DNA of 64,000 nucleotides from contig NW_027478400.1 of the NCBI RefSeq assembly GCF_051014685.1, positions 868,001 through 932,000 of the forward strand, written 5' to 3'. Origin of the DNA: Ptiloglossa arizonensis (taxonomy: Eukaryota > Arthropoda > Insecta > Hymenoptera > Colletidae). Under the pieces are notes generated by a model, which was not told where the DNA came from, ran no database searches, and worked only from the letters and a program-made list of their open reading frames with translations. This document shows positions 13,687 through 26,942 of this stretch, piece by piece; the stretch's first letter is position 1; every line of letters begins with the position of its first letter. A program made the translations under genes and the position numbers.

Positions 13687-15995
13687 CGAACAAAGAAACG
13701 GAGAAACGTAGAAAGAAACGGAGAAACGAAGAAAGAGACGGAGAAACGAAGAAAGAAACGGAGAAACGAAGAAACGAGGAAAGAAACGGAGAAACGGAGA
13801 AACGAACAAACAAACGGGGAAACGGAGAAATGAATGGAGAAACGAAGGAATAAACGGTGAAACGAAGAAAGAAACGGAGAAACGAGGAAAGAAACGGAGA
13901 AACGAAGAAAAAAACGTAGTAACGAAGAAAGAAACGGAGAAAGAAACGGAGAATCGGAGAAATAAATGGAGAAACGATGAAACAAACCGAGAAACGGAGT
14001 AAGAAACGGAGAAACGAACAAAGAAAAGGAGAAACGAAGAAAGAAGCCGAGAAACGAACAAAGAAACTGAGAAACGAAGAAAGAAACAGACTAACGAAGA
14101 AAGAAACGAAGAAACGAAGAAAGAAACGGAGAAACGAATAAAGAAACGGAGAAACGAACAAAGAAACGGAGAAACGGAGAAATAAATGGAGAAACAAAGA
14201 AATAATCGGCGAAACGAAGAAAGAAACGGAGAAACGAAAAAAGAAATGGAGGAACGAAGAAAGAAACGGAGAAACGAACAAAGAAACGGAGAAACGAAGA
14301 AAGGAACCGAGAAACGGGGAAAGAAATGGAGAAACGAAGAAAGAAACAGAGAAACGAACAAAGAAACGCAGAAACGAAGAATGAAACGGAGAAACGAAGA
14401 AATAAACGGAGAAATGAAGAAAGAAACGGAGAATCAAACATAGAAACGGAGAAAGAAACGGAGAATCGGAGAAATAAATGGAGAAACGAAGAAATAAACC
14501 GAGAAACGGAGAAAGAAACGGAGAAACGTACAAAGAAACGGAAAAACGGAGAAAGAAACGGAGAAACGAAGAAAGAAACAGAGAAACGAACAAAGAAACA
14601 GAGAAACGAACAATGAAACGCAGAAACGAAGAATGAAACGGAGAAACGAAAAATAAACGGAGAAATGAAGAAAGAAACGGAGAAACGGAGAAATAAATGG
14701 AGAAACAAAGAGATGAACGGAGAAACGAAGAAAGAAACGGAGAAATGAAGAGAGAAACGGAGAAACGAAGGAAGAAACGGAGAAACGAAGAAAGAAACGG
14801 AGAAACGAAGAAAGAAACGGAGAAACGGAGAAACGAACAAAGAAACGGAGAAACGGAGAAATGAATGGAGAAACGATGAAACAAACCGAGAAACGGAGTA
14901 AGAAACGGAGAAATTAACAAAGAAAAGGAGAAACGAAGAAAGAAGCGGAGAAACGAACAAAGAAACTGAGAAACGAAGAAAGAAACAGAGTAACGAAGAA
15001 AGAAACGAAGAAACGAAGAAAGAAACGGAGAAACGAACAAAGAAACGGAGAAATAAATGGAGAAACGAAGAAATAAACGGCGAGACGAAGAAAGAAACTG
15101 AGAAACGAAGAAAGAAACGGAGGAACGAAGAAAGAAACGGAGTAACGGAGATAGAAACGGAGAATCGGAGAAATAAATGGATAAGCGAAGTAGTAAACCG
15201 AGAAACGGAGAAAGAAACGGAGAAACGAACAAAGAAACGGAGAAACGAACAAGGAAACGGAGAAACGAGGAAAGAAACGGAGAAACGGAGAAATAAATGG
15301 CGAAACGAAGAAATAAACGGAGAAACGAAGAAAGAAACGGAGAAACGAAGAAAGAAACGGAGAATCAAACAAATAACGGAGAATCGAAGAAAGAAACGGA
15401 GAAACGAAGAAAGAAACGGAGAAACGAAGAAATAAACCGAGAAACGGAGAAAGAAACGGAGAAACGAACAAAGAAACGGAGAAACGAAGAAGGAAACGGA
15501 GAAATAAATGGTGAAACCAACAAAGAAACGGAGAAACGAAGAAAGAAACGGAGAAGCGAAGGATGAAACGGAGAAACGAAGAAAGAAACGGAGAAATAAA
15601 TGGAGAAACGAAGATATAAACGGAGAAACGAAGAAAGAAACGGAGAAACGAAGAATCGATGAAAGAAAGGAGAAACGAAGAAAGAAACAGAGTAACGAAG
15701 AAAGAAACGAAGAAACGCAGAAAGAAACGGAGAAACGAACAAAGAAACGGAGAAACGAACAAAGAAACGGAGAAACGAACATAGAAACGGAGAAACGAAG
15801 ACAGAAACGGAGAAACGGAGAAATAAATGGAGAATCGAAGAAATAAACCGAGAAACGGAGTAAGAAACGGAGCAACGAACAAAGAAAAGGAGAAACGAAG
15901 AAAGAAGCGGAGAAACGAACAAAGAAACTGAGAAACGAAGAAAGAAACAGAGTAACGAAGAAAGAAACGAAGAAACGAAGAAAGAAACGGAGAAA
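13687..15995 (+). repeat. 2.4 kb tandem segmental duplication, copy 2
   Basis: This is the second copy of the 11,270-13,686 unit. It is shorter by the 108 bp indel and directly adjacent to copy 1. Matching ends after about 15,995-16,015, where the word order departs from copy 1. One small difference inside is GAGGAAAG near 13,776, where copy 1 has GAAGAAAG. Confidence 0.85.
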
Positions 15996-18900
15996 CGAAC
16001 AAAGAAACGGAGAAACGAAGAAAGAAACGGAGAAACGAACAAAGAAACGGAGAAACGAAGAAAGAAACGGAGAAACGAACAGAGAAACAGAGAAACGAAC
16101 AAAGAGACCGAGAAACGAACAAAGAAACGGAGAAATGGAGAAACGAAGAAAGAAACGGAGAAATGAACAAAGAAACGGAGAAACGAAGAAGGAAACGGAG
16201 GAACGAAGAAAGAACCGGAGTAACGAAGAAAGAAACAGAGATACGGAGAAATAAATGGAGAAACGAAGAAATAAACGGAGAAACGAAGAAAGAAACGGAG
16301 AAAAGAAGAAAGAAACGGAGAAACGAAGAAAGAAACGGAGAACCGAACAAAGAAACGGAGAAACGAAGAAAGAAACGGAGAAACGGAGAAATAAATGGAG
16401 AAACGAAGAAATAAACGGCGAAACGAAGAATGAAACTGAGAAACGAAGAAAGAAACGGAGAAACGAAGAAAGAAACGGAGTAACGCATATAGAAACGGAG
16501 AATCGGAGAAATAAATGGATAAACGAAGAAGTAAACCGAGAAACGGAGAAAGAAACGGAGAAACGAACAAAGAATCGCAAAAAACGAAGAAAGAAACGGA
16601 GAAACGAAGAAAGAAACGGAGAAACGAACAAGGAAACGGAGAAACGAGGAAAGAAACGGAGAAACGGAGAAATAAATGGAGAAACGAAGAAATAAACGGA
16701 GAAACGAAGAAAGAAACGGAGAAACGGAGAGAGAAACGGAGAATCAAAGAAAGAAACGGAGAAACGAAGAAAGAAACGGAGAAACGAAGAAAGAAACGGA
16801 GAAGCAAAGAAATAAACCGAGAAACGGAGAAAGAAACGGAGACACGAACAAAGAATCGCAAAAAACGAAGAAAGAAACGGAGAAACAAACAAAGAAACGG
16901 AGAAACGAAGGAAGAAACGGAGAAATAAATGGAGAAACGAAGATATAAACGGAGAAACGAAGAAAGAAACGGAGAAACGAGGAAAGAAACGGAGAAATAA
17001 ACGTAGAAACGAAGAAAGAAACGGAGAAACAAGGAAAGAAACGGAGAAACGAAGAAAGAAACGGAGAAACGAAGAAAGAAACGGAGAACCGAACAAGGAA
17101 ACGGAGAAACGAAGAAAGAAACGGAGAAACGGAGAAATAAATGGAGAAACGAAGAAATAAACGGAGAAACGATGAAAGAAACGGAGAAACGAAGAAAGAA
17201 CCGGAGTAACGAAGAAAGAAACGGAGAAATAAATGGAGAAACGAAAGAAACGGAGAAACGAAGGAAGAAACGGAGAAACGAAGAAAGAAACAGAGTAACG
17301 AAGAAAGAAACGGAGAAGCGAAGAAATAAACCGAGAAACGGAGAAAGAAACGGAGAAACGAACAAAGAAACGGAGAAACGAAGAAAGAAACGGAGAAACG
17401 AAGAAAGAAACGGAGAAACGAAGAAAGAAACGGAGAAACGAAGAAAGAAACGGAGAAACGAACAAAGAAACGGAGAAACGAAGAAAGGAACGGAGAAACG
17501 AAGAAAGAAACGGAGAAACGAAGAAAGAAACGGAGAAACGAAGAAAGAAACGGAGAAATGAACAAAGAAACGGAGAAACGAAGAAAGAACCGGATTAACG
17601 AAGAAAGAAACGGAGAAAACGGAGAAATAAATGGAGAAACGAAGAAATAAACGGAGAAACGAAGAAAGAAGCGGAGACACGAAGAAATAAACCGAGAAAC
17701 GGAGAAAGAAACGGAGAAACGACCAATGAAACGGAGAAACGAACAAAGAAACGGAGAAACGAAGAAAGAAACGATGAAACGCAGAAAGAAACGGAGAAAC
17801 GAACAATGAAACGGAGAAACGAAGAAAGAAACGGAGAAACGGAGAAATAAATGGAGAAACGAAGAAATAAACGTAGAAACGAAGAAAGAAACGGAGAAAC
17901 GAGGAAAGAAACGGAGAAATAAACGTAGAAACGAAGAAAGAAAAGGAGAAACGAGGAAAGAAACGGAGAAATAATCGTAGAAACGAAGAAAGAAACGGAG
18001 AAACGAGGAAAGAAACGGAGAAACGAAGAAAGAAACGGAGAAACGAAGAAAGAAACGGAGAAGCGAAGAAAGAACCGGAGTAACGAAGAAAGAAACGGAG
18101 AAACGGAGAAATAAATGGAGAAACGAAGAAATAAACGGAGAAACAAACAAAGAAACGGAGAAACGAAGAAAGAAACGAAGAAACCAACAAAGAAACGGAG
18201 AACCGAACAAAGAAACGGAGAAACGAAGAAAGAAACGGAGAAACGGAGAAATAAATGGAGAAACGAAGAAATAAATGGAGAAACGAAGAAAGAAACGGAG
18301 GAACGATGAAAGAAGCGGAGAAACGAAGAAACGCAGAAAGAAACGGAGAAACGAACAAAGAAACGGAGAAGCGAAGAAAGAACCGGAGTAACGAAGAAAG
18401 AAACGGAGAAACGAAGAAAGAAACGGAGCAACGAAGAAAGAAACGGAGAAACGAACAAAGAAACTGAGAGACGAAGAAAGAAACGGAGAAACGGAGAAAT
18501 AAATGGAGAAACGAAGAAATAAACGTAGCAAGGAAGAAAGAAACGGAGAAACGAGGAAAGAAACGGAGAAATAAACGTAGAAACGAAGAAAGAAACGGAG
18601 AAACAAGGAAAGAAACGGAGAAACGAACAAAGAAACGGAGAAACGACGAAAGAAACGGAGAAACGAAGAAAGAAACGGAGAAACGAAGAAAGAAACGGAG
18701 AAACGTAGAAAGAAACGGAGAAACGAAGAAAGAAACGCAGTAACGATTAAAGAAACGAACAAACGAAGAAAGAAACGGACAATCGGAGAAATAAATGGAG
18801 AAACGAAGGAATAAACCGAGAAACGGAGAAACGGAGAAACGATGACACGAAGAAAGAAACGGAGAAACGTAGAAAGAAACGAAGAGATGAAGAAAGAAAC

Positions 18901-20529
18901 GAAGAAACGAAGAAAGAAACAGAGAAACGAAGAAATAAACGTAGAAACGAAGAAAGAAACGGAGAAACGAGGAAAGAAACGGAGAAACGAAGAAAGAAAC
19001 GGAGAATCGGAGAAATAAATGGGGAAACGAAGGAATAAACCGAGAAACGGAGAAACGGAGAAACGATGTCACGAAGAAAGAAACGGAGAAACGTAGAAAG
19101 AAACGGAAAGATGAAGAAAGAAACGGAAAGATGAAGAAAGAAACGAAGAAACGAAGAAAGAAACAGAGAAACGAAGAAATAATCGGAGAAACGAAGAAAG
19201 AAACGGAGAAACGAAGAAATAAATGGAGAAACGAAGAAATAAACGGAGAAACGAAGAAATAAACGGAGAATCGAAGAAGCAAACGGAGAAACGGAGAAAG
19301 AAACCGAGAAACGATGAAAGAAACGGAGAAACGAAGAAAGAAACGGAGAAACGAAGAAAGAAACTGAGAAACGAAGAAAGAAACGGAGAAACGAACAAAG
19401 AAACGGAGAAACGAACAAAGAAACGGAGAAACGAAGAAAGAAACGGAGAAACGAAGAAAGAAACGGAGAAACGAAGAAAGAAACGGAGAAACGAAGAAAG
19501 AAACGGAGAAACGAAGAAAGAAACGGAGAAACGCACAAAGAAACGGAGAAACGAACAAAGAAACGGAGAAACGAAGAAAGAAACGGAGAAACGAAGAAAG
19601 AAACGGAGAAACGAAGAAAGAAACGGAGAAACGAAGAAAGAAACGGAGAAACGATGAAAGAAACGGAGAAACGAAGAAATAAATGGAGAAACGAAGAAAT
19701 AAACGGAGAAACGAAGAAATAAACGGAGAATCGAAGAAGCAAACGGAGAAACGGAGAAAGAAACCGAGAAACGAAGAAAGAAACGGAGAAAGGGAGAAAG
19801 AAACGGAGAAACGAAGAAAGAAACGGAGAAACGAAGAAAGAACCGGAGTAACGAAGAAAGGAACGGAGAAACGGAGAAATAAATGAAGAAACGAAGAAAT
19901 AAACGGAGAAACGAAGAAAGAAACGGAGACACGAAGAAATAAACCGAGAAACGGAGAAAGACACGGAGAAACGATCAATGAAACGGAGAAACGAACAAAG
20001 AAACGGAGAAACGAAGAAAGAAACGGAGAAACGAAGAAAGAAACGGAGAAACGGAGAAATAAATGAAGAAACGAAGAAATAAACGGAGAAACGAAGAAAC
20101 AACTGGAGAAACGAAGCAAGAAACGGAGTAACGGAGAAAGAAATGGAGAAACGAAGAAAGAAACGAAGAAACTAAGAAAGAAACGGAGAAACGAAGAAAG
20201 AAACGGAGAAACGAAGAAAGAAACGGAGATACGAAGAAAGAAACGGAGAAACGAACAAAGAAACGGAGAAACGAACAAAGAAACGGAGAAACGGAGAAAG
20301 AAACGGGGAAACGAAGAAAGAAACGGAGAAACGAAGAAAGAAACGGAGAAACGAACAAAGAAACGGAGAAACGAAGAAAGAAACGGAGAAACGAACAAAG
20401 AAACGGAGAAACGAACAAAGAAACGGAGAAACGAACAAAGAAACGGAGAAACGAAGAAAGAAACGGAGAAACGAACAAAGAAACGGAGAAATGAACAAAG
20501 AAACGGAGAAACGAAGAAAGAACCGGAGT

Positions 20530-22545
20530 AACGAAGAAAGAAACGGAGAAAACGGAGAAATAAATGGAGAAACGAAGAAATAAACGGAGAAACGAAGAAA
20601 GAAGCGGAGACACGAAGAAATAAACCGAGAAACGGAGAAAGAAACGGAGAAACGACCAATGAAACGGAGAAACGAACAATGTAACGGAGAAACGAAGAAA
20701 GAAACGATGAAACGCAGAAAGAAACGGAGAAACGAAGAAAGAAACGGAGAAACGAAGAAATAAACGGAGAATCGAAGAAACAAATGGAGAAACGAAGAAA
20801 CAAACGGAGAAACGAAGAAAGAAACGCAGTAACGATGAAAGAAACGAAGAAACGAAGAAAGAAACGGAGAATCGGAGAAATAAATGGAGAAACGAAGGAA
20901 TAAACCGAGAAACGGAGAAACGGAGAAACGATGACACGAAGAAAGAAACGGAGATACGTAGAAAGAAACGGGGAGATGAAGAAAGAAACGAAGAAACGAA
21001 GAAAGAAACAGAGAAACGAAGAAATAAACGGAGAAACGAAGAAAGAAACGGAGAAACGAAGAAATAAACGGAGAATCGAAGAAACAAACGGAGAAACGAA
21101 GAAAGAAGCGGAGAAACGAAGAAAGAAACGGAGAAGCGGAGAAATAAATGGAGAAACGAAGAAATAAACGGAGAAACGAAGAAAGAAACGGAGAAACGAA
21201 GAAAGAAACGGAGAAACGAAGAAAGAAACGGAGAAACGGAGAAATAAATGAAGAAACGAAGAAATAAACGGAGAAACGAAGAAACAACTGGAGAAACGAA
21301 GCAAGAAACGGAGTAACGGAGAAAGAAATGGAGAAACGAAGAAAGAAACGAAGAAACTAAGAAAGAAACGGAGAAACGAAGAAAGAAACGGAGAAACGAA
21401 GAAAGAAGCGGAGATACGAAGAAAGAAACGGAGAAACGAACAAAGAAACGGAGAAACGGACAAAGAAACGGAGAAACGGAGAAAGAAACGGGGAAACGAA
21501 GAAAGAAACGGAGAAACGAAGAAAGAAACGGAGAAGCGAAGAAAGAAACGGAGAAAACGGAGAAATAAATGGAGAAACGAAGAAATAAACGGAGAAACGA
21601 AGAAAGAAGCGGAGACACGAAGAAATAAACCGAGAAACGGAGAAAGAAACGGAGAAACGACCAATGAAACGGAGAAACGAACAATGAAACGGAGAAACGA
21701 AGAAAGAAACGATGAAACGCAGAAAGAAACGGAGAAACGAAGAAAGAAACGGAGAAACGAAGAAATAAACGGAGAATCGAAGAAACAAATGGAGAAACGA
21801 AGAAAGAAACGGAGAAGCGAAGAAAAAAACGCAGTAACGATGACAGAAACGAAGAAACGAAGAAAGAAACGGAGAAGCGGAGAAATAAATGGAGAAACGA
21901 AGGAATAAACCGAGAAACGGAGAAACGGAGAAACGATGACACGAAGAAAGAAACGGAGAAACGTAGAAAGAAACGGGGAGATGAAGAAAGAAACGAAGAA
22001 ACGAAGAAAGAAACAGAGAAACGAAGAAATAAACGGAGAAACGAAGAAAGAAACGGAGAAACGAAGAAAGAAACGGGGAAACGAAGAAATAAATGGAGAA
22101 ACGAAGAAATAAACGGAGAAACGAAGAAACAAATGGAGAGACGAAGAAAGATACGGAGTAACGAAGAAAGAAATGGAGAAACGAAGAAAGAAACACAGTA
22201 ACGAAGAAAGAAACGAAGAAACGAAGAACGAAACGGGGAAACGAAGAAAGAAACGGGGAAACGAAGAAAGAAACGGAGAAACGAAGAAATAAACGGAGAA
22301 TCGAAGAAACAAACGGAGAAACGAAGAAAGAAACGGAGAAACGAAGAAGGAAACGGAAAAACGGAGAAATAAATGGAGAAACGAAGAAATAAACGGAGAA
22401 ACGAAGAAAGAAACGGAGTAACGAAGAAAGAAACGAAGAAACGAAGAACGAAACGGGGAAACGAAGAAAGAAACGGAGAAACGAAGAAAGAAACGGGGAA
22501 ACGAAGAAATAAATGGAGAAACGAAGAAATAAACGGAGAAACGAA
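20530..22545 (+). repeat. ~1.0 kb tandem duplication inside the purine satellite
   Basis: Marker words recur about 1,005 bp apart: GAAGCGGAGACACG at 20,601 and 21,606, and GGGAGATGAAG at 20,970 and 21,975. Further to the right the word AAATGGAGAGACG recurs 420 bp apart (near 22,132 and 22,552). GATCAATGAAACGG recurs near 22,843, 23,223, 24,250, 24,530 and 25,278. The array is therefore a mosaic of local duplications rather than a uniform 20 bp repeat. Unit edges are approximate. Confidence 0.7.
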
Positions 22546-25500
22546 GAAACAAATGGAGAGACGAAGAAAGATACGGAGTAACGAAGAAAGAAATGGAGAA
22601 ACGAAGAAAGAAACAGAGTAACGAAGAAAGAAACGAAGAAACGAAGAACGAAACGGGGAAACGAAGAAAGAAACGGAGAAACGAAGCAAGAAACCGGGAA
22701 ACGAAGAAAGAAACGGAGAAACGAAGAAATAAACGGAGAAACGGAGAAATAAATGAAGAAACGAAGAAATAAACGGAGAAACGAAGAAAGAAAAGGAGAC
22801 ACGAAGAAATAAACCGAGAAACGGAGAAAGAAACGGAGAAACGATCAATGAAACGGAGAAACGAACAAAGAAACGGAGAAACGAACAAAGAAACGGAGAA
22901 ACGAGGAAAGAAACGGAGAAACGAACAAAGAAACGGAGTAACGAAGAAGGAAACAATGAAACGCAGAAAGAAACGGAGAAACGAACAAAGAAACGGAGAA
23001 ACGAAGAATGAAACGGAGAAACGAGGAAAGAGACGGAGAAACGAAGAAAGAAACGGAGAAGCGAACAAAGAAACGGAGAAACGAAGAAAGAAACAGAGAA
23101 ACGATGAAAGAAACGGAGAAACGAAGAAATAAATGGAGAAACGAAGAAATAAACGGAGAAACGAAGAAAGAAACGGAGACACGAAGAAATAAACCGAGAA
23201 ACGGTGAAAGAAACGGAGAAACGATCAATGAAACGGAGAAACGAAGAAAGAAACGGAGAAACGAAGAAAGAAACGGAGAAACGAGGAAAGAAACGGAGAA
23301 ACGAAGAAAGAAACGGAGTAACGAAGAAGGAAACAATGAAACGCAGAAAGAAACGGTGAAACGAACAAAGAAACGGAGAAACGAAGAAAGAAACGGAGAA
23401 ACGAGGAAAGAAACGGAGAAACGAAGAAAGAAACGGAGAAGCGAACAAAGAAACGGAGAAACGAAGAAAGAAACGGATAAACGATGAAAGAAACGGAGAA
23501 ACGAAGAAATAAATGGAGAAACGAAGAAATAAACGGAGAAACGAAGAAATAAACGGAGATTCGAAGAAGCAAACGGAGAAACGGAGAAAGAAACCGAGAA
23601 ACGAAGAAAGAAACGGAGAAAGGGAGAAATAAATGGAGAAGCGAAGAAATAAACGGAGAGACGAAGAAAGAAACGGAGAAACGAAGAAAGAAACGGACAA
23701 ACGAAGAAAGAAACGCAGTAACGATGAAAGAAACGAAGAAACGAAGAAAGAAACGGAGAATCGGAGAAATAAATGGAGAAACGAAGAAATAAACGGAGAA
23801 ACGAAGAAAGAAACGGAGAAACGAAGAGAGAAACGGCGAAACGAAGGAAGAAACTAAGTAACGAAGAAAGAAACGAAGAAACGAAGAAAGAAACGGAGAA
23901 ACGGAGAAATAAATGGAGAAACGGAGAAATAAATGCAGAAACGAAGAAATAAACGGAGAAACGAAGAAAGAAACGGAGAAACGGAGTAACGAAGAAAGAA
24001 ATGGAGAAACGAAGAAAGAAACGGAGTAACGAAGAAAGAAACGAAGAAACGAAGAACGAAACGGAGAAACGAAGAAAGAAACGGAGAAACGAAGAAGGAA
24101 ACGGAGAGACGAAGAAAGAAACGGAGAGACGAAGAACGAAACGGAGAAACGAAGAAAGAAACTGAGAAACGAAGAAAGAAACGGAGAACCGGAGAAATAA
24201 ATGAAGAAACGAAGAAATAAACCGAGAAACGGAGAAAGAAACGGAGAAACGATCAATGAAACGGAGAAACGAACAAGGAAACGGAGAAACGAAGAAAGAA
24301 ACGGAGAAACGAAGAAAGAAACGGACAAACGAAGAAAGAAACGCAGTAACGATGAAAGAAACGAAGAAACGAAGAAAGAAACGGAGAATCGGAGAAATAA
24401 ATGGAGAAACGAAGAAATAAACGGAGAAACGAAGAAAGAAACAGAGAAACGAAGAAAGAAACGGAGAACCGGAGAAATAAATGAAGAAACGAAGAAATAA
24501 ACCGAGAAACGGAGAAAGAAACGGAGAAACGATCAATGAAACGGAGAAACGAACAAGGAAACGGAGAAACGCAGATAGAAACGGAGAAACGGAGAAATAA
24601 ATGGAGTAACGAAGAAAGAAACGGAGAATCGGGGAAATAAATGGAGAAAGGAAGAAGTAAATGCAGAAACGAAGAAATAAACGGAGAAACGAAGAAATAA
24701 ACGGAGAAACGAAGAAAGAAACGGAGAAACGAAGAGAGAAACGGCGAAACGAAGGAAGAAACTAAGTAACGAAGAAAGAACCGAAGAAACGAAGAAAGAA
24801 ACGGAGAAACGGAGAAATAAATGGAGAAACGGAGAAATAAATGCAGAAACGAAGAAATAAACGGAGAAACGAAGAAAGAAACGGAGAAACGAAGAGAGAA
24901 ACGGAGTAACGAAGAAAGAAATGGAGAAACGAAGAAAGAAACGGAGTAACGAAGAAAGAAACGAAGAAACGAAGAACGAAACGGAGAAACGAAGAAAGAA
25001 ACGGAGAAACGGAGAAATAAATGGAGAAACGTAGAAATAAACGGAGAAACGAAGAAAGAAACGGAGAAACGAAGAAACGATGAAAGAAAGGAGAAACGAA
25101 GAAAGAAACGGAGAAACGAAGAAAGAAACGGAGAAACGAAGAAAGAAACGGAGAGACGAAGAAAGAAACGGAGAAACGAAGAAAGAAACTGAGAAACGAA
25201 GAAAGAAACGGAGAACCGGAGAAATAAATGAAGAAACGAAGAAATAAACCGAGAAACGGAGAAAGAAACGGAGAAACGATCAATGAAACGGAGAAACGAA
25301 CAAGGAAACGGAGAAACGAAGAAAGAAACGGAGAAACGAAGAAAGAAACTTAGAAACCGAGAAATAAATGGACAAACGGAGAAATAAATGCAGAAACGAA
25401 GAAATAAACGGAGAAACGAAGAAAGAAACGGAGAAACGAAGAGAGAAACGGCGAAACGAAGGAAGAAACTAAGTAACGAAGAAAGAAACGAAGAAACGAA

Positions 25501-25960
25501 GAAAGAAACGGAGAATCGGAGAAAGAAACGCAGAAACGAAGAAAGAAACGGAGAATCGGAGAAAGAAACGGAGAAACGAAGAAAGAAACGGAGAAACGAA
25601 GAAAGAAACTTAGAAACGGAGAAATAAATGGAGAAACGGAGAAATAAATGGAGAAACGAAGAAATAAACGGAGAAACGGGGAAATAAATGGAGAAACGAA
25701 GAAATAAACGGTGAAACGAAGAAAGAAACGGAGTAACGAAGAAAGAAACGGAGAAACGGAGAAATAAATGCAGAAACGAAGAAATAAATGGAGAAACGAA
25801 GAAATAAACGGAGAAACGAAGAAAGAAACGGAGAAACGGAGAAAGAAACGGAGAAACGAGCAAAGAAACGGAGAAGCGAACAAAGAAACGGAGAAACGAA
25901 CAAAGAAACGAACAAAGAAACGGAGAAACGAACAAAGAAACGAACAAAGAAACGGAGAAA

Positions 25961-26718
25961 CTTTTCTCCGTTTCTCCGTTTCTCGGTTTCTCCGATTCTC
26001 GGTTTCTCCGTTTCTCTGTTTCTCGGTTTCTCCGTTTCTCCTTTTCTCCGTTTCTCCGTTTCTCCGTTTCTCCGTTTCTCCGTTTCTCCGTTTCTCCGTT
26101 TCACGGTTTCTCCGTTTCTTTGTTCGTTTCTCCGTTTCACGGTTTGTCCGTTGCTTTGTTTGTTTCTCCGTTTCTTTCTTCGTTTCTCCGTTTCTCCGTT
26201 TCTCCGTTTCTTTGTTCGTTTCTCCGTTTCTTTGTTCGTTTCTTCGTTTCTTTGTTCGTTTCTTCGTTTCTTTGTTCGCTTCTCCGTTTCTTTCTTCGAT
26301 TCTCCGTTTCTTTGTTCGTTTCTCCGTTTCTTTGTTCGTTTCTTTGTTCGTTTCTCCGTTTCTTTGTTCGCTTCTCCGTTTCTTTGTTCGTTTCTCAGTT
26401 TCTTTCTTCGTTTCTCCGTTTCTTTCTTCGATTCTCCGTTTCTTTCTTTGTTTCTCCGTTTCTTTCTTCATTTCTCCGTTTATTTCTTCGTTTCTCCGTT
26501 TCATTTTTCGTTTCTCCGTTGCTATCTTCGTTTCTTCGTTTCTTTCTTCGTTTCTCCGCTCCTTTCTTCGTTTCTCCGTTTATTTCTTCGTTTTTCCATT
26601 TATTTCTTCGTTTCTCCGTTTCTTTCTTCGGTCCTCCGTTTCTTTCTTCGTTTCTCCGTTTCTCCGTTTCTCCGTTTCTCCGTTTTATCCGATTCTCCGT
26701 TTTATCCGATTCTCCGTT
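25961..26718 (-). repeat. Inverted (pyrimidine-rich) satellite block 1
   Basis: At 25,961 the satellite flips strand. AACGGAGAAA (25,951-25,960) is followed after two bases by its exact reverse complement (25,963-25,972). The first ~140 bases after the flip are mostly 8-mers (GTTTCTCC), then 20-mers to about 26,655, then 8-mers and two TTTTATCCGATTCTCCG words up to the ND2-like junction GATTAAATGATTATAAT at 26,721. No gene is supported; the open frames are repeat artefacts. Confidence 0.9.
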
Positions 26719-26942
26719 TCGATTAAATGATTATAATAGTTATAATTTCTATTATAAATCATTTGAGCTATAGTTAAATTGTACACTAATACTCTAAATA
26801 CATATTTAATATATTTTTTAATCTCTTTAGCCTCCAGAAGAATTTTATTTACACTATTTACTGTATATAATAATTTACACAGAATCGGAAATAAATCTAA
26901 TTATTTATTTATAATAATTATTTTTTATTCACTTATTTTACC
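26719..26942 (+). pseudogene. ND2: ND2 fragment, copy A (mitochondrial origin)
   Basis: This stretch is nearly identical to 30,833-31,040, which reads as part of NADH dehydrogenase subunit 2 (complex I) in the mitochondrial code. The shared part includes the Leu-Ala-Ser-Arg-Arg-Ile-Leu-Phe segment and the Ile-Gly-Asn-Lys-Ser-Asn motif. It is cut off after TTTTATTCACTTATTTTACC at about 26,942, where a nuclear dispersed repeat begins. With only about one third of the gene present it cannot be functional. Assignment rests on matching copy C, which continues into recognisable ND2 and then COX1. Confidence 0.8.

Larger units (their letters stand above)
9298..25960 (+). repeat. Purine-rich 20 bp satellite array (8-mer + 12-mer words)
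   Basis: A 16.7 kb array whose + strand is almost entirely A and G with spaced C. The clean unit is 20 bp: GGAGAAAC followed by GAAGAAAGAAAC, seen unbroken around 17,390-17,560 and 19,440-19,640. Common variants are GAACAAAG, GAAGAAAT, GGAGAAATAAAT and GAAGAAACAAAT. No word in it makes a stop codon on the - strand, so - strand frames stay open for thousands of bases, up to 15,365-23,182. These translate to a cycling Ser/Phe/Leu/Val/Arg peptide, and the + strand frames to an Arg/Lys/Asn/Glu/Thr peptide. The left edge abuts the 177 bp satellite inside its CATTGTAA block. Confidence 0.95.

Noticed and set aside
15365..23182. Open frame of about 2,600 codons on the - strand, and others of 500-1,500 codons in the satellite
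   Set aside because: They follow from repeat words that contain no stop in any pyrimidine-strand frame. All frames give the same low-complexity peptide, and no start context or domain is visible.
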